A stretch of 64,000 nucleotides of DNA from Streptomyces tendae (GTDB lineage Bacteria > Actinomycetota > Actinomycetes > Streptomycetales > Streptomycetaceae): contig NZ_BMUY01000001.1 in the NCBI RefSeq assembly GCF_014650435.1, positions 558,001-622,000 of the forward strand. Reading direction: 5' to 3'. Numbering within the stretch: position 1 is the first letter of the stretch; each line of letters opens with the position of its first letter. The notes beneath the pieces were generated by a model. It ran no database searches, was not told where the DNA came from, and was given only the letters and a program-made list of their open reading frames with translations. The position numbers and the translations under genes are program-made. This document shows, piece after piece, positions 34,068-42,777 of this stretch.

Positions 34068-37000
34068 GTGGTCGACCTCAACCCGCTGCACTACATCAAC
34101 AAGTTCAACCACATGTTCGGCGACACGGTCGCCGAAGGCCTGGAGTTCCTGGGCATCACCGACCCGGCAGTGGACCCGGACGGCATCCGGGAACTCGCCA
34201 AGAAGTGGCGCGCGCTGGCCAAGGGTCTGGACGACGCGGCCGAGGCGGCGCGGAAGTCGCTGGCGGACGTGGAGTGGGAGGGCAAGGCGGCCAAGGCCCT
34301 CCACAAGCGGGCCAAGTCGGCTCGCAAGCAGGCCACGGAGATGGCCGACTCCCTCCGCGAGGGCGCGAAGGCGCTGGACGACTTCGCGGACAAGGCGCAC
34401 GAACTGCTCTCGGAGATCGGCGTCATCCTGGCGGAGATCGCCGAACTGGAACTGGCGGGACTCGCCCTCTCCGTGCTGACCGGCGGCACGTCTGCGGTCG
34501 TCTCGACGCTGCTGGCCGGCTCACGGGCGGCGAAGGTGGTCGCGCTGGTCGCCCGGATCGAGCAGGAGGGCACCGTCCTGGCGTCCGCGATCCGCGGGGT
34601 GATGGAGGTCATCCGGGCGGTCGAGCGGGCGCTGAAGACACTGAAGGAGATCCGCGGGGTCGCGGCGGCCGGGAAGATGGCGAAGGAGGGCATGAAGTTC
34701 TCCGCCTTCGACACGCTCCTGCGCGACCCGGAAGCCTTCAAGGACCCCGAGAAACTCGCCGGCATCCTCACGGAGGGCGCCCTGCTGGGCGTCGGCTTCG
34801 GCGCCCTGGGCAAGGCCCTGGGCAAGGGCCTCAAAGCCCTCAAGCCCAGCGAGCTGGCGAAGCTGAGCAAGGCGTTGAAGCTCGACGGTTCGGGCTTGTC
34901 CAGGCTGAAGCTGCGCCCCGGTGAGTGGGAGAAGCTGCCCGCCTCCATCCGGGCCATGGTCAAGAAGTGCGATCTCGATCCGATCGACGTGGCAACCGGC
35001 GACATGCTGCTGCCACAGACCGATGTCCAGCTGCCGGGTACCCTCGCACTGGTCCTGCAGCGCACCCATCTGTCCTCATACCGGTGGGGCGGCTGGTTCG
35101 GGCCGTCCTGGGTTTCCACGCTGGCCCAGCGTCTTCAGGCCGATGACGAGGGCATCATCTATGCCGCGCCCGACGGTGCCCGTCTGCTCTACCCGCTCCC
35201 AGCTCCGGACGCCGAAGACCCGGTTCTCCCCGAGGCAGGCCAGCGTCTGCCCCTGACCTGGGACGCCGAGCTTGACGGAGCCCTTCGCATCACCGACCCG
35301 GACAGCGGCTACGCGTACATCTTCCACAGCCCCTGCCCCACGGACGATGGTGAGGCCGTCGACCTGCCCCTGCAGGCGATCGTGGACCGTAACGGCCAGC
35401 GGATCACCGTGCATTACGGCGACGACGGCACGCCCGCCGAGGTGAGCCATTCCGGTGGCTACCGCATCGGCATCGACCGCCACCCCCGCATGCCCCGCAT
35501 CTCGGCTCTCAGGCTCCTCGGCCACGAGCATCAGGCAGCGAACGGGACACTCCTCGTCTCCTACGGCTACGACGAAGACGGGCATCTCACCGACGTCACC
35601 AATTCCTCAGGAGTGCCGCTGCGGTTCACTTACGACGATGCAGGACGCATCACCTCGTGGACCGACCGCAATGGCACTGCCTACCAGTACACCTATGACG
35701 AATCGGGCCGTGTCGTTCGTACCGAGGGCAGCGACGGATACCTGTCCGGAACTCTGGCCTACGACGATGTCACGCGCACCACACGCGTCACCAACGGGCT
35801 CGGACACACGACCTCCTACGAGCACAACGAGGCGTACCGCCTCATCCGGCAGACCGATCCGCTCGGACATGTGACGCTTCAGGAATGGGACGCGGACCAC
35901 CAGCTCATCGCGGTCACCGATCCACTCGGTCGTACGACGCGCCGTGTGCACGACGAACACGGCCGGGTAGTGCTTGGCGTACGACCGGATGGTCGCGCGG
36001 CCAAGGCGGATTACAACGAACTCGGCCTGCCCACCGCGGTCACCGAGCCGGATGGCAGCGTGTGGCGGCAGGAGTTCGACGAGCGGGGCAACCGGATCGC
36101 GGCCACCGATCCAGCCGGAGCCACAACGCGGTACGGCTACAACAAGGCCGGTCACCTCGTCTCGGTCACCGACGCGCTGGGCCACACCATCCGCGTCGGC
36201 TGTGATGCGACGGGTCTGCCTGTCGAGATCACTGACCCGCACGGCGCAGTCACCACGTACGAACGCGACGCATTTGGCAACCCTGTCACCGTCACCGATC
36301 CGCTGGGACACGCAACCGGCCTGGAGTGGACAGTGGAGGGCAAGCTCGCCCGCCGCACGAACCCGGACGGGTCGGGCGAATCCTGGGCGTATGACAGTGA
36401 GGGCAACTGCACCAGTCACACCGACCCGATGGGTGCGGTCACCCGCTTCGAGTACACGCACTTCGACCAGCTCGCCGCGCGTACCGGACCCGACGGTGCC
36501 CGTTACGAATTCACACACGATGCGCAGTTGCGCCTCACCGGTGTCACCAACCCACAGGGTTCCACGTGGACCTACGTCTTCGACCCGGCAGGCCACCTGA
36601 TCTCCGAGTCGGACTTCGACGGCCGCACTCTCACCTACACCTATGACGCGGCAGGCCAGCTCACCGCCCGCACCACACCCGCCGGCGAGCAGATCCGCTT
36701 CGAGCGCGATGTCCTCGGCCGCACCGTGGCCAAGGACGTCGCAGGCCGCATCAGCTCGTACGCGTACGACGAAGCGAGCCGTCTGATCCGCGCCGTGAAC
36801 GACGACGCCGTCCTGAGCATGCGCTACGACGCAGCCGGACGCCTGCTCTCTGAGAAGGTCAACGACCGCACCACGACCCATTCCTACGATCCGCTGGGTC
36901 GCCGCACAGGCCGCACCACACCCACCGGCGCAACGACCACCTACACCTTCAACGCTGCCGGAAACAGGACCCGGCTGACCACGGTCGGCCGCACTCTGAC

Positions 37001-38495
37001 CTTCGACCACGATCGGGCAGGCCGTGAGCTGGCCCGCCACCTCGGCGAGACCGTCACCATCGCCAGCGTCTTCGACCCTCTCGGCCGCCCCACGAGCCAG
37101 ACGGTGACAGGACCAGTTCCACACGGCCTGATCCAGCAGCGGGACTACACCTACCGGGACGACAGCAGCCTCATCGCCGTCAACGATCACCTCGACGGCC
37201 CACGCAGCTTCGACCTCGACTCGGCCGGGAGAATCACCGCGGTTCGAGCAGAGCAGTGGTCCGAGACCTATGCCTATGACAAGGTCGGCAACCAGAGCAA
37301 GGCCGTCTGGCCCACCGCTCACCCCGGCCAGGAGGCCACCGGCACCCGCTCCTACAGCGGAACCCGCATCACCAGAGCCGGTCAGGTCCGCTACGAACAC
37401 GACCAGGCCGGACGCATCAGTCTGCGCCAGAAGCACCGCCTGTCCCGAAAACCGGACACCTGGCGCTACACCTGGGACGCCGAAGACCGTCTCACCCAGG
37501 TCGTGACTCCGGACGGCACGGCATGGCGCTACCTCTATGATCCGCTCGGTCGACGTACCGCCAAGCAGCGCCTCGCGCCCGACGGCCACACGGTGATCGA
37601 CCAAACGGACTTCACCTGGGACGGAACCACACTCGCCGAGCAGTCCAGCCAAGTCTCCGGTGGCCTCGAGACCGTCACTCTCACCTGGACCCACGACGGC
37701 CTGCGTCCCGTCACCCAGGCCGAACGCAAGCACCTCGACCAGGCGGAGATCGACCAGCGCTTCTACGTCATCGTGACCGACCTCGTCGGCACGCCCACCG
37801 AACTCGTCGACGAACAGGGAGACATCGCCTGGCGAGCCCGTTCCACGATCTGGGGCACGACCGCATGGAACACCACTGCCGGCGCTCACACCCCGCTCCG
37901 GTTCCCCGGCCAGTACCACGACCCGGAAACGGGGCTCCATTACAACTACTTCCGTCACTACGATCCCGAAACCGCCCGGTATCTCACACCGGACCCCCTC
38001 GGCCTGTCCCCAGCACCCAACCCGATGGCCTACGTGCATAACCCGCACACCTGGGCCGACCCTCTCGGGCTCGCTGGATGCCAGCCGGGCGAAGGGGGTG
38101 TCGAGGTCGATCCCCGGAAACTCGACTATCTTTTCAACAAGAACATCAAGCCGGACTCGCACAATTCGCCGAGGGCGCTGCAGAACGAATTGCAGTTGCG
38201 GCGGATCGGTATCAACGACAGCGCGGAAATGCGACGGTACGTGACCGAGCATCTGGCCGGCGCAACCAAGCAGTCGTTCGAGCGTACGTTCAGGAAGGAG
38301 TGGGACGGGGGGAGCGGTGAATTCGGCGTGACAAACTCCGTCCTCCACGGACCTCACGGTGCACTGGGTGTCGAGAGCACCTGGCAGGTGCTGCCCGATG
38401 GCACACGTAGGCTGTCCACCGTCATCTTCCGCGGGAGCGGGCCGGGCGTGAGTATCGTCAAGACGTCCGACAAATGGCCGCCCTACAACCACTAG
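34068..38495 (+). CDS. RHS polymorphic toxin, WXG-like N-terminus, unassigned C-terminal tip
   Basis: 1475 residues from GTG 34068. Residues 1-130 form a WXG-like helical domain ('LADVEWEGKAAKALHKRA'), pointing to type VII secretion. A DUF6531 segment near 305 ('DPIDVATGDMLLPQTDVQLP', 'HLSSYRWGGWFGPSWVSTL') begins about 900 residues of YD/RHS repeats ('YDDAGRITSWTDRNG' type), closing with the core 'RFPGQYHDPETGLHYNYFRH' and the cleavage-type boundary 'WADPLGLAG' near 1335. The last ~135 residues are the variable toxin tip ('YLFNKNIKPDSHNSPRAL', 'HGPHGALGVESTWQVL'), a module I have the impression of seeing at the ends of other polymorphic toxins but cannot name. A candidate immunity gene follows 21 bases later. 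Confidence 0.9.
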   Translation: MVDLNPLHYINKFNHMFGDTVAEGLEFLGITDPAVDPDGIRELAKKWRALAKGLDDAAEAARKSLADVEWEGKAAKALHKRAKSARKQATEMADSLREGAKALDDFADKAHELLSEIGVILAEIAELELAGLALSVLTGGTSAVVSTLLAGSRAAKVVALVARIEQEGTVLASAIRGVMEVIRAVERALKTLKEIRGVAAAGKMAKEGMKFSAFDTLLRDPEAFKDPEKLAGILTEGALLGVGFGALGKALGKGLKALKPSELAKLSKALKLDGSGLSRLKLRPGEWEKLPASIRAMVKKCDLDPIDVATGDMLLPQTDVQLPGTLALVLQRTHLSSYRWGGWFGPSWVSTLAQRLQADDEGIIYAAPDGARLLYPLPAPDAEDPVLPEAGQRLPLTWDAELDGALRITDPDSGYAYIFHSPCPTDDGEAVDLPLQAIVDRNGQRITVHYGDDGTPAEVSHSGGYRIGIDRHPRMPRISALRLLGHEHQAANGTLLVSYGYDEDGHLTDVTNSSGVPLRFTYDDAGRITSWTDRNGTAYQYTYDESGRVVRTEGSDGYLSGTLAYDDVTRTTRVTNGLGHTTSYEHNEAYRLIRQTDPLGHVTLQEWDADHQLIAVTDPLGRTTRRVHDEHGRVVLGVRPDGRAAKADYNELGLPTAVTEPDGSVWRQEFDERGNRIAATDPAGATTRYGYNKAGHLVSVTDALGHTIRVGCDATGLPVEITDPHGAVTTYERDAFGNPVTVTDPLGHATGLEWTVEGKLARRTNPDGSGESWAYDSEGNCTSHTDPMGAVTRFEYTHFDQLAARTGPDGARYEFTHDAQLRLTGVTNPQGSTWTYVFDPAGHLISESDFDGRTLTYTYDAAGQLTARTTPAGEQIRFERDVLGRTVAKDVAGRISSYAYDEASRLIRAVNDDAVLSMRYDAAGRLLSEKVNDRTTTHSYDPLGRRTGRTTPTGATTTYTFNAAGNRTRLTTVGRTLTFDHDRAGRELARHLGETVTIASVFDPLGRPTSQTVTGPVPHGLIQQRDYTYRDDSSLIAVNDHLDGPRSFDLDSAGRITAVRAEQWSETYAYDKVGNQSKAVWPTAHPGQEATGTRSYSGTRITRAGQVRYEHDQAGRISLRQKHRLSRKPDTWRYTWDAEDRLTQVVTPDGTAWRYLYDPLGRRTAKQRLAPDGHTVIDQTDFTWDGTTLAEQSSQVSGGLETVTLTWTHDGLRPVTQAERKHLDQAEIDQRFYVIVTDLVGTPTELVDEQGDIAWRARSTIWGTTAWNTTAGAHTPLRFPGQYHDPETGLHYNYFRHYDPETARYLTPDPLGLSPAPNPMAYVHNPHTWADPLGLAGCQPGEGGVEVDPRKLDYLFNKNIKPDSHNSPRALQNELQLRRIGINDSAEMRRYVTEHLAGATKQSFERTFRKEWDGGSGEFGVTNSVLHGPHGALGVESTWQVLPDGTRRLSTVIFRGSGPGVSIVKTSDKWPPYNH

Positions 38496-38516
38496 CCGCG
38501 TGAGGCCGGAGAACAT

Positions 38517-38870
38517 ATGTATCGAGAATTCATCGTCCCTGACGACCAGGAGATCCTGGAAGCGATCGGCGAGTGGCCGGAGGCGGAGGAGGACGGTGAA
38601 GCCCGCTGTCTCACGCTTCAGGGCGAGGAGCAGGAGTGCATTCTGCTCTCCTACGATGCGCTCGGCAGGTCGGTGCGAGTGAGGTGGAGGAACAGGGAAG
38701 GGAAGGAGACGCTCGACATCTTCCGCGAAGGCGCGACACGCATGTCGGTGCACAACGGGAAAGGTGTCACCTATCTGTCGCTTGAATTCCACGTGGGCGA
38801 ATGTGCCGGGAAGATGGAGATCCAGGTGTTCCCGCATTTCACCCTCAGGGATCAACTTCTCATGGTCTGA
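38517..38870 (+). CDS. Candidate immunity protein for the RHS toxin at 34068
   Basis: 117 residues from ATG 38517 with GGAGA upstream. Small, acidic at the N-terminus, predicted mostly beta ('CLTLQGEEQECILLSYDALG', 'RVRWRNREGKETLDIFREG', 'GVTYLSLEFHVG'). No family recognised. Its position directly after the toxin tip, its size and its lower GC are what is expected of an immunity gene; that role is inferred from position. Confidence 0.7.
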   Translation: MYREFIVPDDQEILEAIGEWPEAEEDGEARCLTLQGEEQECILLSYDALGRSVRVRWRNREGKETLDIFREGATRMSVHNGKGVTYLSLEFHVGECAGKMEIQVFPHFTLRDQLLMV

Positions 38871-38917
38871 GCCCGATGCTGCGCGCGATGCCGGGAGACG
38901 GCTGACGCGCAGCGACA

Positions 38918-38949
38918 GGCCCCCGCCCGCGCGTAGGCGGGCAGGGGCC
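38918..38949. terminator. Bidirectional hairpin terminator
   Basis: ggcccccgcccgc (38918-38930) pairs with gcgggcaggggcc (38937-38949) with one mismatch and a 6-base loop, between the immunity gene and the converging chitinase gene. Confidence 0.65.
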
Positions 38950-38990
38950 GGGTCGGCAGGATCAGCCGGAGCGGTAGCGGGTGGCCGGGG

Positions 38991-40703
38991 TTACGGCATC
39001 GCGTCCACGTGGGCGCCCACCGCGTTCGACCAGGCGTTGCCCGCCGTCGCGTCCCAGTTGGTGGACCAGGTCATCGCGCCCCGGAGGTCGGGGTACGTCC
39101 TGGAGGGCTTGAAGGAGCCGCAGTTGGTCGCCTTGGTGAGGCAGTCCAGGGCGGCGTTGACCACCGACGGGGCGACGTAGCCGCCGCCCGCCGCGCGGGT
39201 GGAGGCCGGCAGGCCGAGGCCCACCTGGGACGGTGCGAGGCCGCCCTCCAGCTGGATGCAGGCCAGGGCGGTGAGGAAGTCGACCGTGCCCTGGGCGTAC
39301 ACCTTGCCGTCGCAGCCCAGCATCGTGCCGCTGTTGTAGTACTGCATGTTGACGACGGTGAGGATGTCCTTCACGTTCAGCGCCGTCTGGAAGTAGCCGC
39401 CCTGCGTCGACTGCATGTCGATCGTCTGCGGGGCCATGGTGAGGATCATGTCCGGGCCGGCCTTCGCGGACAGGGCGCGCAGGGCCTGGGTCATGTAGGT
39501 CGGGTTGAGGCCGTTCTCCAGGTCGATGTCGACGCCGTCGAAGCCGTACTCCTGCATCACCGAGTACACGGAGTTCGCGAAGTTCGTCGCGGAGGCGGAG
39601 CTGTTCACCGAGACGGTGCCCTTCTCGCCGCCCACCGAGATGATGACCTTCTTGCCCGCGGCCTGCTTGGCCCGCACGTCCGCCTTGAACTGGTCGACCG
39701 TGTAGCCGCCGAGCCCGGCCGAGTCGAGGTTGAAGGTCACGGCGCCCGGCGTCGTGGTCGCGTCGGCGAAGGCCACCGCGATGATGTCGTACGCGGCCGG
39801 CACGTCGGAGATCTTCTGGACCGTCGCCCCGTTGTTGAAGTTCTGCCAGTAGCCGGTCACCGCGTGCTTGGGCAGGTCGCTCTGGTTGCCGCCGTCGTCC
39901 GGGGCCGTCGTGCGGGCCGTGACCGCTGCCGACTTCACCGATTCACCGGCCGCGTTCGTCGCCGTGACCTGGAAGGAGTACGACGTCGAGGCCGCGAGCC
40001 CGGTCACCGTCGCCGACGTGCCGGTCACCGCGGTGACCTTCGTGCCGTCGCGGTAGACGTTGTAGCCGGTGGCCCCCGAGACCGTGTTCCAGGTGAGGGA
40101 GGCGGAGTTCGGGGTCGTGCCGGAGACGTTCAGGCCGGCCGGGGCCGAGGGGACCGTGGGGTCGGGGTCCCCGTCGCCGCCACCGCCGTCGGGGCCGAAG
40201 ACGGACAGGTCGTCGACGTAGTACGCCGCCTGCCCGTACCAGCCGTGCGTGTACACGGACACGGAGGTCGTCGAGGAGCCGGTGCTGAAGGTGGTCTTGA
40301 GCTGCTTCCACGCCGTCGAGTCCGGGGTCCAGGTCGACACGTCCGTGGTGCCCGTGCCCGTCACGCCCAGGTAGGAGTACCCGCCCTGCACCCACGCGCT
40401 CAGCGTGTACGTCGAGTTGGGCTTCACCGCGACGCTCTGCGAACAGCGCGCGTTGTCCTGCCCCGCCGGCGTGGCCTTCAACGCGGCGGAACCCGCGTGT
40501 GCGGGGGAGGCGACGGTGGTGCCGCTGTTCGCCGAGCAGGTCCAGTTGCTCAGCCCGGACTCGAAACCGGCGTTCTTGGCGTTGTTGACGTCGGCGGCCG
40601 AGGCCGGGCCGACGGCCGTGAACGCCAGAGCCAGGGCGGCGGTGACGGCGCCCGTCAAGGAGCCGAGACGTCTTCCGCGGCTGCGTCTGCGTACGGGGTC
40701 CAC
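38991..40703 (-). CDS. Secreted GH18 chitinase with carbohydrate-binding and FnIII domains
   Basis: 570 residues from GTG 40703, chosen for its GGAGG at 40709-40713. An Arg-rich signal peptide ends near 'AVGPASAADV'. Next come a jelly-roll carbohydrate-binding module (about 40-165, 'NAGFESGLSNWTCSANSG'), an FnIII domain (about 180-265, 'TWNTVSGATGYNVYRDG') and the GH18 barrel (280-570) with 'GKKVIISVGGE' and the catalytic 'FDGVDIDLEN' near residue 395. It hydrolyses chitin outside the cell. The promoter carries two TTGGTC..ACC direct repeats at 40766-40809, the DasR/chi element, so GlcNAc-dependent control is expected. Confidence 0.95.
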   Translation of the reverse strand: MDPVRRRSRGRRLGSLTGAVTAALALAFTAVGPASAADVNNAKNAGFESGLSNWTCSANSGTTVASPAHAGSAALKATPAGQDNARCSQSVAVKPNSTYTLSAWVQGGYSYLGVTGTGTTDVSTWTPDSTAWKQLKTTFSTGSSTTSVSVYTHGWYGQAAYYVDDLSVFGPDGGGGDGDPDPTVPSAPAGLNVSGTTPNSASLTWNTVSGATGYNVYRDGTKVTAVTGTSATVTGLAASTSYSFQVTATNAAGESVKSAAVTARTTAPDDGGNQSDLPKHAVTGYWQNFNNGATVQKISDVPAAYDIIAVAFADATTTPGAVTFNLDSAGLGGYTVDQFKADVRAKQAAGKKVIISVGGEKGTVSVNSSASATNFANSVYSVMQEYGFDGVDIDLENGLNPTYMTQALRALSAKAGPDMILTMAPQTIDMQSTQGGYFQTALNVKDILTVVNMQYYNSGTMLGCDGKVYAQGTVDFLTALACIQLEGGLAPSQVGLGLPASTRAAGGGYVAPSVVNAALDCLTKATNCGSFKPSRTYPDLRGAMTWSTNWDATAGNAWSNAVGAHVDAMP

Positions 40704-40765
40704 TGCTGCCTCCGGGGGTGGGGTGGGGCGGAATGGGGGACGGTGGCCACCGCTGACGTACAAGG

Positions 40766-40809
40766 TGGTCCAGACCAATTGAAGGTGTCAAGAGGTAGGT
40801 ACGGACCAA
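40766..40809 (-). promoter_or_regulatory. DasR-type (dre) / chi-promoter direct repeats
   Basis: On the minus strand ttggtctggacca (40778-40766) and ttggtccgtacct (40809-40797) form two direct repeats 31 bases apart. The first contains TGGTCCAGACCA on the plus strand, a near-consensus DasR operator. Such pairs are the classical element of Streptomyces chitinase promoters. Confidence 0.8.
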
Positions 40810-40887
40810 GTTGGCGGCCCGTGTCGCATCATCCGGAAAGCGGCAGCTCGCCATCGAAAATGCTCAACCTGCCCTGATTTGGCGCAT

Positions 40888-40934
40888 CTTGTGCAACACA
40901 AGTTGTTCCACAGGCTGGAGAAACGGTGTTCTCC
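40888..40934. promoter_or_regulatory. Two small palindromes upstream of the pilus locus
   Basis: cttgtg-caa-cacaag (40888-40902) and ggagaa-acggtg-ttctcc (40917-40934) lie in the 339-bp gap between the chitinase and the first pilus-locus gene. Either may be an operator; no matching regulator is recognised. Confidence 0.4.
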
Positions 40935-41042
40935 GGTCACAGACGCGTGGATACAGTGCTCAGGTAGTCACGCAGTGAAGTCATCCGGGTGTGCCGGAGT
41001 AACACCGGCGGACCGACGGGCATGGGAGACGGGGAGCCGCGC

Positions 41043-41984
41043 GTGCCAACTGCCATTGCCGTGACCAGTGCCGACATGGCACTGCCGCCGCAGGACGAAC
41101 GGACGCTGCCCGCGGCCGTGCTCCAGGACGTCGACCGCCGCCCCCTGGAACAGGTGCTGGCCGAGCTGCAGACACTGGTCGACCAGCACGGACACGTGAT
41201 CGTGGTGTGCTCCCAGGCCGTCCCGGCGGGCGTGGAACGACGCCTGCACACCGTCCGCGCCCTCCTGGAGACCGACCGCATCGCCCTGTTCCGGCCGTCC
41301 CTGCCGCCGCTCGGAATCGCCGTCCTCGCCCGCCAGTTGCGCCAGCTGGCCTCCTGCGACCTCGGCCCCGGCGTCCTCGCCTCCGCCGGCCGGCTGCTCA
41401 CCCACTACATCCACGCCGGGGCCCTGCTCGGCTCCGTCGCCCGGCTCGACCGCGTGCCCGTGGACCTGAAGGCGCACGCCAGGTCCTGGGTGCCCGGCAG
41501 CCAGTTCGGCGTCGTCGCCCACCCCGTGCCGCAACTGGTGAAGGTCGGTCCCGAAGCCGCCCTGACCGGACCGGAGTTCGGCACCTCGCTGCTGGTCGCC
41601 AAGGGGCAGCTCGCGCCCGACTGGGTCACCGGCACCCTCGCCCCGTCCTGGCGCGTGCAGGGCCTGCGCGAGGCGGCGCTGCCCGCGGAGTCCTCCCACT
41701 GGTGGGGCACCGGACGGCTGACCGAGTTCTGCGCGTACCTCCCCGACCTCTCGGTCCTCTACCAACTCGTCACGTCCGTACGGCGAAGCGCCTGCCACTG
41801 GTGCGGCATCGACGTCATCGGCGACCGCTGCGTGTTCTGCTCCGCGACGCCACCGGACTACGACGGCAGCGGCGGGAACGGCAGCGGCGGTAACGGGACG
41901 GGCAGCGCCCGGGACCGTGCGCTGGGCCACCGCCGCGATCCCGCGCTGGGCCGCCGCCGTGAGAGACGGGCCCTGACTGGGTAG
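41043..41984 (+). CDS. Conserved hypothetical, zinc-ribbon C-terminus, first gene of the Tad locus
   Basis: 313 residues from GTG 41043; ATG 41022 is a possible alternative. No signal peptide. The body is helical with an Arg/Leu-rich pattern ('HGHVIVVCSQAVPAGVERRL', 'LARQLRQLASCDLGPG'), and residues ~265-285 hold two Cys-x2-Cys pairs, 'CHWCGIDVIGDRCVFC', a zinc ribbon. The tail is Gly/Asn/Ser and Arg-rich. It precedes cpaB by 78 bases. Function unknown; location suggests a cytosolic or regulatory role in pilus assembly. Confidence 0.7.
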   Translation: MPTAIAVTSADMALPPQDERTLPAAVLQDVDRRPLEQVLAELQTLVDQHGHVIVVCSQAVPAGVERRLHTVRALLETDRIALFRPSLPPLGIAVLARQLRQLASCDLGPGVLASAGRLLTHYIHAGALLGSVARLDRVPVDLKAHARSWVPGSQFGVVAHPVPQLVKVGPEAALTGPEFGTSLLVAKGQLAPDWVTGTLAPSWRVQGLREAALPAESSHWWGTGRLTEFCAYLPDLSVLYQLVTSVRRSACHWCGIDVIGDRCVFCSATPPDYDGSGGNGSGGNGTGSARDRALGHRRDPALGRRRERRALTG

Positions 41985-42062
41985 GCCCGTAGCGCCCCGT
42001 CCGCCCGACCCAGCCCGTCCGTCCACCCGGACACCCGACCCCCCAATGAGGTTGCACGGCCC

Positions 42063-42770
42063 ATGAACTCCCGTCAGCGCCGCGGCATCATCCTGCTCGT
42101 CCTCTCCGTCCTGTGCGCCCTCGGCGCCTTCGCCGGCGTGCTGTCCGTCATCAACGACGTGAAGTCCAAGGTCGGCCCCGAGGTGACCGCGTACCGGCTG
42201 AAGAGCGACATCGAGCCCTACACGCAGCTCGGGGCGGCGCAGTTCGAGAAGACCGAGATGCCCGAGCGCTGGCTGTCCGAGAACGCCGTCACCGACCTGT
42301 CCCAGGTCCGCGGGAAGATGGCCGTGACCAGGCTGAAGGCCGGCTCGCTGCTCCAGACCGACATGATCGTCGACACGCCCGCCCTGCGCCCCGGACAGCA
42401 GGAGGTCGCCATCATGATCGACGCGGCGACCGGCGTCGCCGGGAAGATCACCCCGGGCTCCACCGTCAACGTGTACGCCACCTTCGAGGGCGCGCGCGAG
42501 GGCGACCCCGACCAGTCCAAGATCATTGTGACCAACGCCAAGGTCATCGACGTCGGCGAACTCACCTCGCTGGAGCCCGACGAGGACAGCCGCGACCGCG
42601 AACCCACCGACGCCGTGCCCATCACCTTCGCCCTGTCCACCATCGACGCCCAGCGCATCACCTACGCCGAGTCGTTCGCCCGGCGCGTCCGGCTCGCGCT
42701 GGTGGCCCCCGGCGGCGACACCACGGTCCCCGACAAGGACCGGACGTACGAACTCGCGAAGGACAAGTGA
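42063..42770 (+). CDS. cpaB: Flp pilus assembly protein CpaB/RcpC
   Basis: 235 residues from ATG 42063. An N-terminal membrane helix ('GIILLVLSVLCALGAFAGVL') is followed by an SAF-like domain ('GKMAVTRLKAGSLLQTDMIV') and the RcpC/CpaB C-terminus ('VAIMIDAATGVAGKITPGST', 'VNVYATFEG', 'ITFALSTIDAQRITYAESF'). CpaB is an envelope component of Tad pilus machines. It starts the run of pilus genes, followed after 7 bases by tadZ. Confidence 0.88.
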   Translation: MNSRQRRGIILLVLSVLCALGAFAGVLSVINDVKSKVGPEVTAYRLKSDIEPYTQLGAAQFEKTEMPERWLSENAVTDLSQVRGKMAVTRLKAGSLLQTDMIVDTPALRPGQQEVAIMIDAATGVAGKITPGSTVNVYATFEGAREGDPDQSKIIVTNAKVIDVGELTSLEPDEDSRDREPTDAVPITFALSTIDAQRITYAESFARRVRLALVAPGGDTTVPDKDRTYELAKDK

Positions 42771-42777
42771 GAGCCGT

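Noticed and set aside
35607-38855. 1082-codon open frame antisense to the RHS toxin
   Set aside because: The RHS repeats on the + strand are clear; the repetitive DNA simply leaves the complementary strand open as well.
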